From Parietaria judaica (taxonomy: Eukaryota > Streptophyta > Magnoliopsida > Rosales > Urticaceae): a stretch of 64,000 nt of DNA. The notes below the pieces were generated by a model. It saw nothing but the letters and a program-made list of their open reading frames with translations, made no database searches and was not told where the DNA came from. Where the stretch lies: positions 29,879,056 through 29,943,055 of the forward strand of contig OX940868.1 in NCBI GenBank assembly GCA_954871525.1, given 5' to 3'. Each line of letters opens with the position of its first letter. Position 1 is the stretch's first letter. Below, one piece after another: positions 12,244 to 24,100 of the stretch. The position numbers and the translations under genes are program-made.

Positions 12244-13957
12244 TTCCTTCAAGCTGAGAGAGCATCGTACACTCAGGATTTCAAGGATAATATTAATATC
12301 TGCCACGAGGAGTAGAAAATCAACCTTCTTTTTGGAATTATTTACGAAAATGCTATTCTCTAGGAATTATTGTTTTTTTTTAGAACCCATTCCACCACTG
12401 GGACTTATAATTTTTAGGGAAAATTTACCTTTTTATACCCTCATCTATGAATTTTCACTAAAATATACCCTCAAGTTTCATAAACAACTAAAGTATACCC
12501 TCAAAGTCTATTTTAATTTCTTTTATATACCCTGTCATATATTTAGTTTTGAAAAAACCCAAAATTACCCTTACTAACAATTTTTGAAATATCTTTTATA
12601 TGCCTTCTAGTTTCATTTTCTTACAAAAATATACCTCTACTTCTAAAAAAGTCAAAATATACCCTCAAACATAAATTGATGAATAATTTATTTTCCAAAC
12701 AACCAAAATATATCATCAAGCATCTACTAAAGGTTCTTTAAAGATTAAAGACCAACAAAAAATAAAAATTAACTCTTGCAGAAAAGAAAAACTGTCTAAA
12801 AGCAAGGGTTAGAATGAGGTAGACACATCCTCTACGTAGCCAATCAAATGAGGTAGAATCTCAAAGTTTAAGCCAATCGCTACCTCCTCGCCAAATGGCA
12901 AGCAAATGCTTCAAATAAGAAGGAAGATAACGATGTTCATTTGCATGAAGAGCTCATTACTGATTATACTTTTCCTTTTTTTGCACAAGACAATTTTGTA
13001 ATAACTCTTTCTTTTAACAGTTTTTCTTTTGTGCAAGAGATAATTTTTGTTTCTTGTTGGTCTTTAATCTTTAAAGAACATTTAGTAGATGCTTGATGAT
13101 ATATTATGGTTGTTTGGAAAATAAATTAATCATCAGTTTATGTTTGAGGTATATTTTGACTTTTTTAGAATAAAGGTATATTTTTGTAAAAAAAAAATGA
13201 AACTAGAGGGTATATTTTAGAATATTTTTTAGAATATGAAAGCTATTTTCGAAAATCGTTAGTTAGGGTAATTTTGGGTTTTTAAAAACTAAATATATGA
13301 CAGACAGGGTATATAAAAGAAACTAATATAGACTTTGAGGGTACAATTTGGTTGTTTATGAAACTTGAGGGTATATTTTAGGAAAAATTCAAAGTTGAGA
13401 GTATAAAAAAGTAAATTTCCCTAATTTTTATATATGCTGATTTTTTATTAGAATAAAAAGTTAGAATGATATTAATATATAAGTAAATATTCTTGAAATA
13501 AAACAATTAATTAAGTCTGTCTTTATAGTATAGATTTACATAAAACAATTAATCTGTCTTTGAATATTATTCAAACTGTCTTAATTTTTATTTAACAAAT
13601 TTAACAATATTTACTTATATCTTAATATCATTCAAACTTCTTAAATAGTTTTATTTTACTAATATAAGTAAATATTGTCAAATTAGCACTTATAATCTTT
13701 TTGAAATCTATGACTGGAAAATGGGGAAAATACGAAAGAATTATTTCTCCGGGGGCCAAATACATAAATAAATAAAGTTATTAAAAACCATGTCGTTTTG
13801 AGTCTCCTCACACACTGGGAGGCGTCGCCGATCTCCACCTTTGGTTCTGCTCCCATTTCGAGCTTCCCGCGCTCGCCATTTCTAGGGCTTTCGAGCTTCT
13901 GCAACTTCTTCCACTGCCTTCCTAGGGTTTCTCAAGGCGGACTCTCTACTGGAGAGC
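12244..13957. other. Divergent spacer FLU/NUP107
   Basis: FLU and NUP107 are transcribed away from each other, so their promoters share this 1.7-kb spacer. Most of it is the foldback element at 12417-13421. The remaining right part (13430-13790) is AT-rich, and the last 150 bp is the CT/GC-richer NUP107 5' leader. Confidence 0.65.
12417..13421. mobile_element. MULE-like foldback MITE with perfect 9-bp TSD
   Basis: The ends read GGGAAAATTTACC on the left and GTAAATTTCCC on the right. The two arms are inverted copies of each other for roughly 350-400 bp; for example ATACCCTCAAGTTTCATAAAC on the left is answered by GTTTATGAAACTTGAGGGTAT on the right. The central part (about 12800-13010) is unique. 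TAATTTTTA flanks both sides exactly (12408-12416 and 13422-13430). A 9-bp target duplication and G-starting long inverted repeats point to the Mutator superfamily. There is no transposase, so it is non-autonomous. Confidence 0.88.
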
Positions 13958-16900
13958 ATGGACGTCGACATGGACGCTTCTCCCAGGTACTTCGACCCCG
14001 AGGACCTCAGTACCAGAGAGCAATTTCGCCGATACGGGTAAGAATAGCCTACAACAAGAACAATCACTACTATTCTTCATTATTTCTCTCCGAGTCGATG
14101 GATTCATTGCTCAATCGGTAATGCTTTTGGTATAGAGATTTGGGGTTTTGTTGAGGGTTGTAATTTCACTATTTTTTTTTTCTCTGGGAATTACTAATTG
14201 TGTGGATTCCAGTGCATATGATGTTCTTTAGCGCTGCTAAACGGTTTCGTATGCAGGAAAAGATATCCAGGCTCAAGCGCGTCGCCTCACCGAGAATCGA
14301 CACCTTCAAAGTTCGGAGAAGCGGGGTTGCTCTACGACGGGCAGAATATTCACAGCCCTACAAATGCTGCTCTTATTCTCGAAAGTATTAAGCAAGAGGT
14401 GGAGAGCATCGACGGCGGTTACATGGAAGGAACGCCTATCAGGTCATATTCTGCTTCCAAAAGGGCTTTCTCCAACGACGGGCATGGAGCGGAAGAAGTG
14501 GGTGTTGGTTTTGATTCAGTGCGCTCTTCAATGAAAGCTTGTAAACGCGAGGAAGAGTCGCTGGCAGATGGAGGCGACGCAACGTTTACATTTTTTGCTT
14601 CCCTGTTGGATTCTGCTCTTCAAGGTACTTCAAGCAGTTATTAACAAAAGCTTACCCAAACAGTGTAATATTACTTTCTTATGTGTTAGTTAAAGTTCGA
14701 AATCATTTGTTTTGATCGTTAAATCAATTTCGATAATGTGTGATTGCGGTGAGCTTGAGGCAGTAGAGAAAAGGAAAGTTTCAGCCTACTCATCACTATC
14801 TAGAAACTTGCTTGACTAAATATATTATTTGGTTTCTTTTTTGCAGGGTTGATTCCTTTCTCTGACCTAATTCTCAAATTTGAGGAGTCCTGTCGGAACG
14901 TTTCCCAGTCAATTAGGTATATGGTGTATAACTTTCATTATTTTGGTCCACGAAGGGATACCCATAATATATATATTCCCACATATTTGATTGCTGCACT
15001 ATTTGTCACTTATTATGTTATGAGTACAGGTCCTTGGAAAAACTATCTACATAGAAATTGAGCGATATTGTCCATTATCCAAGAAAGAACAAAAAGTTTT
15101 TTATTTATTGCTATAATTAATTGATTAATTGCCCTTATTGCTGTATTAGGGGTGGCTCCGATGTGTGGCATCGCGTTGCAGAGGAAAAGCTGATGAGGCA
15201 AAAAGCTCAGCTCCTGCTTGATGAGGCTGCTTCCTGGTCCCTTCTGTGGTACCTTTACGGGAAAGGAAATTAACTCTGACCTTGTATTCTTTGTTAGAAG
15301 TAACATTCGCAAAAGAAAAAAAAAGCTCATTCTTACTTGTAATGTAATCGATACTTTATATAAATTCCATCCATTTGTATAAGAAATGAAAAGCTATGTC
15401 TAGATTAACTTCATGTCGTCATTTGTATTCTTTGACTAAAATTTCTTCTTCTTCTTGCAGGAACTGAAGATATCCCTAAAGAACTCATAGTGGTGAGACA
15501 TTTTATTTCATCTGTTTATGACCTGTCGGTATGTAGAAAAAGAACATGAAATGGCTCATCTGAATGCTTTCATCCTTGACAGATGCCACAAACGTCACAT
15601 TTAGTGGCTTGCCAGTTTGTAGCTGAAGACCATACGGCTCAGTTATGCTTGAGGATTGTTCAGTGGCTCGAAGGTTTAGCTTCCAAAGCGCTTGACTTGG
15701 AAAGCAAGGTAATCGTTATCAATTAATTTTTGTTGTGGATGTGTTGTTTGGTACTTTCTAAGTCCCACCTACTTTCAATTAGTTGATGATTTTTGTTTCT
15801 TAGGTCCTATTCTTAGGGCTCATTATTGCATTTTAGTCTTTATTTTTAATGATGCAAATAATTAAAATGATATGTAAAGGCTGCACTGGAATAAATAAAG
15901 TGAGCAATATTTCAATTAAAAGTTGAGTTCGGTTTTCTCCTGGGATTAGAGAGTTTCTCTCCGGGTTTATGTTCATGACGAGATCTTCTACTTGGGACCG
16001 TAACACAAATTTACCCTTTTCCCATTTTGATATTTTTAGCATTTGCTTCTGTTTTTATTTGAAGGATGATTAATAATCTAAATACTGTGAAATCATTATT
16101 TATCTTAACTTTTTTCTTGCAGGCATAGATAATGCCATCCTGAACCTTTAGATATCTGTTCGTGTGTGTATAGTAGTATTTTGGTTTTTATATTTTTATT
16201 TAACTTATAGATGCGAGGATCACATGTCGGGACATATCTCCCAACTTCTGGAATTTGGCGTCATACCCAACGGTATCTTAAAAGAGGAGCCTCAAATGCT
16301 GGTACTATTCATCACCTAGATTTTGATGCTCCAACACGAGAACATGCTCATCAGTTACCCGATGATAAGGTACACATTATGCCATTTGACTTGTAGAGCT
16401 AGATTCCTTTGGTATATTGAGTTTATGGCACACCTTTTACTAACTACCGGACCATGGTACGCAAAAGTTTGAAATGGAATCTATCTGTAGCCTTAATCTC
16501 GGTGCTTGTATTTCTGTCCGTTCTTTGTTTCCCCCCATTTTGCCCGGAGAAATTATTCAATATATGACTTTCATTTTCTGTTATACCACAGAAACAAGAT
16601 GAATCTCTTCTAGAAGATCTCTGGACTCTTTTGAGAGCAGGGAGACTTGAAGAGGCATGTAATCTTTGCAGATCTGCAGGGCAAGTAAGCTACGAAGTCC
16701 ATGAAAATAATAATTATACGTAATTGCTGATATGTGTATTTGGCTGTTCTACTGATATCTGCTATTGATTTGGCAGCCATGGAGAGCTGCGACATTGTCT
16801 CCTTTTGGTGGGCTGAACCAGTTTCCATCCGTGGAAGCCCTCTTAAAGAATGGGAAGGACAGAACGTTGCAGGCGATAGAACTTGAAAGTGGCACGGGCC

Positions 16901-19900
16901 ACCAATGGCGCCTGTGGAGATGGGCCTCTTATTGCGCCTCTGAGGTTCCCAAACTCCTCTCGAACAAATTTATTTGGAAATATTTGTTTCTGTTCATGTT
17001 TTTTCTTTTTCATTATGATATAGAAGATGTCGGTTTTTTTCTTTTTTATCTTGTGTGGGTTTTAATAGGTGTGGTTGAATGGGTGATTGTTGTACAGTCC
17101 TCTTGCTTGCATCATGTAATGTTTTTTCTTGTTTAGCTCAGTGTATTAATTGGTCATCTCTTTATGAATAGAAAATTGCTCATCAAGACAGTGGGAAGTT
17201 TGAATCAGCTGTATATGCAGCCCTTTGTAGCAACTTACAGCGCGTGCTTCCTGTCTGCACTGACTGGGAGGTTTGTTTTTGAAACTTTATCAATTTCCAT
17301 GTGGTAAATTGGATTTCCGCTTATTTAATTTGGCCAGCCAATAATTCATGATTACTATATTTGCACTAACTTTTTGCTCTCAGTAAATTTGTTTTGCGAT
17401 ACTTATTGTGAACGAGTATTTGATTGTAGTTATGGAAATGCTTCCATTAAAACTGCAAATGAGTACAACGAGGAAACATAGGAGAAGAATGTCTGTGATG
17501 GAAATGAAAATGTAATTGTCAATACTTAAAATGACAGGATGAATTTAACGAATTATGACAGTTAGTTTAATATATTATATATATGAATGCTTTATTATTA
17601 ACTGTTTAGTTTGGAAAGATATTTCCTGTCTTACTTAAATGAGCTGCTCCCGTAATACCGTATTGGCATTCTTTAGTTTTGGAAGTTGTAAATACCTTTT
17701 AGTTATTCCCTCGTACTCTATAGTAATTGCAATCCATTTGGACTGGTCCACCTGAAAGCATTTATTTGTATAGTCAGCGTGCTGGGCAATATCGAAGTCA
17801 TGGCTAGAAGTTCAAGTTGACTTGGTATTGACTAACTTGCAACCAGAAAGCCTTAGAAACTCAGGCGATGCAATTGATGGAAGCCCAAACGGGCCTGAAA
17901 ATTGGCCGCTCCAGGTTTTGAACCAGCAACCACGAGAACTCTCTGATCTTCTTCAGAAGCTACATTCAGGGTAATAATGTTATCAGTGAATTCATTTGAA
18001 ACTAATTAAGCTTGTTATTCTGCTGTATATAAATAAATAAATATATCTTTTAATCTTAATTAGGGAGATGGTGCATGAAAGTGTTACTCGTACCTGCAAG
18101 GAGCAACAACGCCAAATAGAGGTTGTTAAATTTAAATCTTCATTGTAGTAAATCAACATATTTATAGTCGTGGGAGGTACTATCCAACAAGGAAATGACT
18201 TGATGTTGACTGACACACAACTTGCTTTAACAGATGATCCTGATGACAGGGGATATTCCCCGCCTGTTGGACCTTATATGGTCGTGGATAGCTCCTTCCC
18301 AAGATGATCACAGGGATTTTAGGTAATCAAATGCTACTTGCTTTTCCAATGTTGTCAGTGGGCCGGCTCTGCCTGCCCCGTCCTCAAAGTCGACTAAATC
18401 CAATTAACCTTCCAAACCATTAAAAAAAAAAAACCTGATGGATCCACATGGCATTAACGGGTTTCATGGCTGATTACCGTAGCTTTGCCCGAGTGCTAAA
18501 TCATGTATAGCAGAAATGTTGTCCAGTTATAAAATATCTATAGTAAGTTTTTCTTACTTCCCACAGTTCACTATAACATAGTTTTCTCGGAACATTTTAC
18601 TTGAAGAGAATGTTCTTCTTCAGCCGTTTTCAGTTTTGGGGCCAATTACTGATGCCCAATTATTATGTCAGGCCGCATGGAGATCCTCAAATGATTCGGT
18701 TTGGAGCTCACTTAGTTCTTGTGCTTAGATACTTACTTGGTGATGAAATGAAGGATGCTTCCAAGGACAAAATTGTAAATGTCGGCGACCTCATTTTGAA
18801 CATGTAAGTAGCTTCAAAACATTCTCTCTCTGTAAATGCCCTTTGCAAGTTTGTAAAGTTACTATCCTCACTACTAATGTCCCTATTTTTGCGTTGTGGA
18901 CGTGTCTGTGTGCAATATATTTTATACTTATAAATTACATGCAATGATTTCTGTTGAGGTCTTTGATGGTCCTTTTTAATATGTTGATGCTGCTGATCTA
19001 TAGCATGTTTTAGTTATTGTTCGATGTGGATTTCAGGTACGCCATGTTTTTATTTACGAAGCACCACGAGGAGTTGGTTGGCATTTATGCTTCTCAACTT
19101 GCAGGTCATCGATGTGTAGACCTTTTTGTGCAGATGATGGAACTAAGGCTTAACAGCAGGTAATTATCATTATCTAGGTCTTGTTTTTTGGAACTTAGAT
19201 CTAACAAATACTGAGAGTTTTACTTCAATACGATGTTTTAGACTTCAAAATATTCTTTCTGCAGAGTGATATAAGAGACTTGCTATAATGGTTTATAATT
19301 ACTGCTTGTGCTATTTGGCAATCATCATTTTGTATGGAGGCTATTTCAAAGAGTTATAAGTCGTTTTTTCCTTAGCTATTGCATAGTTGATAGCCTAACT
19401 TACGCTCCCTATATTTTCTTGCATCTCAAAGTGTGCATGTGAAATACAAGATCTTTCTCTCTGCAATGGAATACTTGCCATTTTCTGCTGGGAATGACTC
19501 AAAAGGAAGTTTTGAGGAGATTATTGAGAGGTACTCGTGTCACCTTTCTTTCCAATTTTAGCTAAAAAGTGTGAGCAACCTAATGCAATGTTACATCTAT
19601 GGATCGGAACAGGGTTTTATCAAGATCTCGGGAAATCAAAGATGGTAAGAACAGGAAGCTATCTGACGTTGCAGAGCAGCATCGCCTTCAGAGTCTTCAG
19701 AAAGCTATGGTCACTCAATGGTTATGTTTCACACCGCCGTCGACAATTCACAATGTCGAGGAGATCAGTACAGAACTTCTTTTGCGAGCATTGATGCATA
19801 GGTATTGTATTTCATTCACAATTTTTACATCTTTAGGGTCCTTTATGCTGAGCCTGTTTTCTTCTCATTAATTATTGAAAGCTTTTGAGATGTTTATAGA

Positions 19901-22856
19901 ACTTATTAATAAAAATTTAGGGAGTATTTAGTAAATATCAATTTACATGTAATTTGTTATTGTAATTTTAGCAAATTTGACAGGCTCCTATTGAATGAAA
20001 CTAGTAGAGAGTTAATATTATTGTTTCATTGCTGCTGATTAAAGTATAAAACATACTCATTCTGTTGAATAAAACATTCAGAAATTCCCCAAAACAACAG
20101 TTTTTTCTCTTTTTTTTTTTTCTTTTTTCTTTTTCCTCCTGTGTTCGGTCCGGTGACAATTTAAGGTTGTTATTTTTGTTTTGAGCCTCATAATTTTTTT
20201 TGGGTGTAGCAACATATTGTTCAGGGAGTTCGCGTTGATATCAATGTGGAGGGTGCCATCTATGCCCATAGGTGCACACACACTACTGAGTTTCCTCGCT
20301 GAACCTTTGAAGCAACTCTCAGAAGACTCCGACGATACCTTTGAGGGTCGTAACGTGTCAGAGAATTTGAGAGAGTTCCAGGACTGGGTATGCAATTCTC
20401 AAAAGGATTATGAAAATCACGTAGACCTTTCAGTATTTTAATACTTTTTCTTGATTTTAATAGAGTGAATATTACTCCGTTGATGCAACATACCGCAATT
20501 GGCTTAAATTAGAGCTAGAGAATGCAGAAGTTTCTCCACTTGAGCTCTCATCAGAGGAGAGAAACAGAGCCATTTCAGCAGCAGAGGAGGCTCTGAATTC
20601 ATCTCTCTTATTACTATTGAGTAAGTTTATGTTGCATTCGTAATATTACTCATAGTTCGTTCTTTTGTTTATATATGTATATGTTGTGTTAGTTCTTTTG
20701 TTTTAATCTGTAAAGGGTTTGAGGAATTTAGGTTTTATAGTTTGGGCTCGGCACATTAGGTTATATACATTGGTCAATTTAAGAGACCCTAAGTGAATAA
20801 AAAAGGAAAACCAAAAATATTGTCCCAACTAAAAACTTAGTCTCTCTCTATTCTAGAGAGACTAGGCTTGTTAAAAGTGAGACTCGGAAACAAAACCTAC
20901 GGCTCCTGTTACGAGATCGGATTTTGGGTCGTAGCAGTTTACTTGGCCATCGTCTCTCTTTTCATGGTCTATTCTTTCGTCATTTTGGATAATATATATT
21001 TGTATATATTTATATGTTGTGTATTCTTAAACATTTGAAACCTCATTCTCTATAGGGAAAGGTAATCCGTGGCTGGTATTCCCTGAAGATAATAACAATG
21101 AAAATGTGGAGCCTTTGTATCTGGAATTGCATGCCACTGCGATGCTCTGCCTTCCTTCTGGCGAGTGCATGTGCCCCGATGCCACGATTTGCACAACGCT
21201 CATGAGTGCACTTTACTCTTCAGTGAGCGAAGAAGTTGTGTCGAATAGACAACTTGTGGTACGCCGTTTCCTCCCTTACCTAGTAGTATTATACCATAAA
21301 AGTATGTATGAAAACAGAAGAAAATAAAATAAAATTGGTGTTATCTAAATTTACTTTATTATTTTTAAAAGATGATAAAATATAAATACATTGTTATGTT
21401 ATAATTTTACACATGATAATGATATCGTATATCGATGAGTAGGCAATATGCTACAACTTCAAATCACAGGGGTGTTGTTACCAAAAATAAAAGATCAAGG
21501 GGCAATCTGTTTCATTAAAGTACATGAGCATTGCTGCCACAAATTAAAGATAGATGGAAACTGTTCTGTCGTGAAAAGCTTGAGGAGGGATTAATTCCAA
21601 TTACAAAAAATTAAAAAACAAAAAATACTGTTAACAACAAAATTAGACTAAATTAGAGTTATCTTATATGACTTGAGTAGGTGAGGAAATTATCATAACA
21701 TAATAATATCATTGAACCTCTGGCAGGTGAAAGTGTCGATTTCACCGGTGGATAATTACTGCATTGAGGTGGTGCTTCGCTGTTTGGCAGTCACTGGTGA
21801 CGGTATCGGGTCTTCCGAGCTCAATGACGGTGGTATCCTCGGTACGATTATGGCTGCTGGCTTCAAAGGTAAGAGCTTCTATTGAACGAGCTTGTAGACA
21901 TTCTGTTGAAGTTAGACTTAGATATTTGGACTTTCTGCAACTATTAACAAACCCCAAACTGAAAAAAAAACAGCAGAAAAACCACCACAAAACGGGCTCG
22001 TAGTTTTCAAAATAGTTTTAAGCTAAAGATGAAGAAGGATCAAGTGATTAAATCACATGACAATCTTCCGCAGGCGAGCTTCCCCGTTTTCAAGGTGGGA
22101 TAACAATGGAGATATCAAGATTAGATGCATGGATTTCAAAGAATGATGGCTCCAAGGAAGGTCCGGCGACCTATATTGTTAGGGGGCTTTGCCGGCGGTG
22201 CTGCCTTCCGGAAGTTATTCTCCGGTCTATGCAGGCAAGCTCCATTTATATAATTTGTAGGAAAACCCTTTGTGTTTTGTATATCTATGTTTCTGCACTT
22301 ACATGTTTCCATGGATGATGATGCATATGCAGATCTCAGTTTCACTGATGCAGTCGGGCGTGACGCCCGAAAGCCACGACGAGTTGATCGAACTTGTGGC
22401 TAGCCCTGAAACCGGATTTCTTCAGCTGTTTAGTCAGCAACAATTGCAGGTTGATAACTTAAATTATGTTTTTTTCATGCCTTTTTTTTTATATATAAAC
22501 TTAATTACTTCTATTTATATGATTCAATCATGTTTAGGTTTAACTATACAAGGCCCGAGCCGGTCTACTAAGTGTAATATTTAGCTATTTAAAAAAATTA
22601 GAGTAATGAGAAAAAGAAGCCAAATATTATCTCAATGGAATTGATATTAGGATAGACACAATTGGGAAAAAGGGTTTTTGAGGGTTCTATAACCGTGACA
22701 AAATCGAAATCCCCGGAGCATAAACTCTCAAGAAATGTTTATGCTCAGAGCTTCGAGCTTGTTTAATGTGGATATTGTTGTGTGTAGGAATTTCTATTAT
22801 TCGAGAGGGAGTACTCGATATCGCAAATGGAGCTTCAAAGCGATCAACTTTCTTGA
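13958..22856 (+). CDS. NUP107: Nucleoporin NUP107, scaffold of the nuclear pore Y-complex
   Basis: A structural nucleoporin of the outer-ring NUP107-160 complex. Exons: 13958-14037, 14257-14624, 14847-14916, 15150-15265, 15461-15492, 15583-15708, 16211-16369, 16592-16684, 16777-16944, 17172-17270, 17774-17970, 18064-18121, 18234-18322, 18672-18803, 19037-19159, 19432-19530, 19613-19801, 20210-20387, 20464-20620, 21056-21258, 21727-21868, 22074-22234, 22333-22449, 22788-22856 (1074 aa, close to Arabidopsis). Family stretches include GTYLPTSGIWRHTQRYLK, HHLDFDAPTREHA, QWRLWRWASYCASE and PMPIGAHTLLSFLAEPLKQL. Two junctions are odd. Intron 22 has a GC donor (CAG/GCAAGC). Intron 4 has no GT: frame and homology require AAAG/GAAATT, a GA-AG intron, otherwise TAA at 15271-15273 truncates the protein near residue 213. 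Confidence 0.93.
18356..18480. repeat. Repeat related to the UBP1-intron element
   Basis: It starts CAGTGGGCCGGC and contains GGCATTAACGGGTTTCATGG, resembling the reverse complement of the element at 8135-8267. The right terminus is degraded. It lies in NUP107 intron 13. Confidence 0.4.
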
Positions 22857-24100
22857 TTATTAGTAATATATTATGAGTTCAGATGTAAAATTATTGGTCT
22901 TTCTTAATTTTCTTTTTTCAGCTGTAAAGTATATACCATTTTCTCCCCCAAATTTTGTAGCACATCTAATATGTATTTTCTAAAAGCTGAAACTGCTCAG
23001 AAGTGGTTTCTAACTAGACGAAAATGGTCTTCAATTTTTACATGAATTACTTTACTTAGGAGGTACGAGGATAAAAGCATTGCGGTGTACGACTCGAGTC
23101 ACGCGATATATATATAAATTTGTAGTGTTTCGGCTGTAAATCGCGTCGACGGTTAACCGTGTTTACTGCAATTGTTCGACATGGAAGTTGAAAATGAAGT
23201 GCACATTGGTATATACAACCAATAATCAGATCTATACCAAGGCAAGTTGAATCATGGGATTGAACTGTGTTTAGATAGCCGATAGAAATGAAAAGCTTAG
23301 TTTACGAAATATTAATACCATTTTGTTTAATCTACGTAAATGAAATAAAGGTACGTAGTACACAATATCATACGAGGATTAAACATATACTAAAAGAGAA
23401 GCCATTGAGCAAAGAGGAAAACCTCTCGAATTTGTTTACTTGAAATACACATTGCAAGTAACTCCAAATTTTAAGTGATAATCGTAGCAAAAGTAATCAA
23501 ACTCATTCAAAATAGCTCAACATATCCTCAATCTTTCAATTCTACTGGTTAAATATATTAGGGTTGTGAAATTCGTGCTTACGATTCATTGTTTCCCGTG
23601 TGTCTTTATTAATATTTAATTTGTCTACACGTGTACAAGTCAAATTGACACTTATTTTTTAACGTTTTGAAATTTCTCATTGAAATTTAGAGAAACACAC
23701 CGATACACGTAACATGATAAAAAGCCAACGGCAAACAGAAATATACAGCTTCGAGCATTTAATCAGCACAATTGAAATTTAGAAATTAGGTACTTTTACC
23801 GTAAGAGAAGTGGGCTTTAATGGGCCTGGGCTCGCAAAGCCCATAAGTCAGTGGCTTTGGGCCTCTCCGACAACGTGAGCTTCTTCTTCTTCTTCTTCTT
23901 CCTCTCTCTCTCTCTCTCCCTTTTTCTCTCTCATGTCTTCGTAAACTCCCTCCAAACATTCATGAATCTCTCGGTCTTGTTTATCGATTCGATCTTCTTC
24001 TTCTGTAATCGTTGCTGATTCTTCGTTGACCCGAACATTCCGACGTAGGAGCAGAGGAAACCGGCGATTTGCCGATTCCTCCGAATTCAGCAACTCCGAT
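22857..24100 (+). promoter_or_regulatory. NUP107 3' region and PHL promoter/5' leader
   Basis: About 1.2 kb. The left part is an AT-rich NUP107 3' UTR and spacer. The right 300 bp is the PHL upstream region, with a cluster of TGGGCY/RGCCCA motifs and then a CTT/CT microsatellite (23879-23935) in the presumed 5' leader. Confidence 0.55.
23810..23867. promoter_or_regulatory. Site II (TGGGCY) cluster upstream of PHL
   Basis: Within about 60 bp the motifs TGGGCT, TGGGCC, TGGGCT, AGCCCA and TGGGCC can be read. Such clusters are known as TCP-factor targets in promoters of widely expressed plant genes. Function here is inferred. Confidence 0.5.

Noticed and set aside
16120..16135. Acceptor-like TTTTTTCTTGCAG in NUP107 intron 6
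   Set aside because: Reading on from it gives a stop at once (GCATAG); the acceptor at 16210 continues into the NUP107 family sequence.
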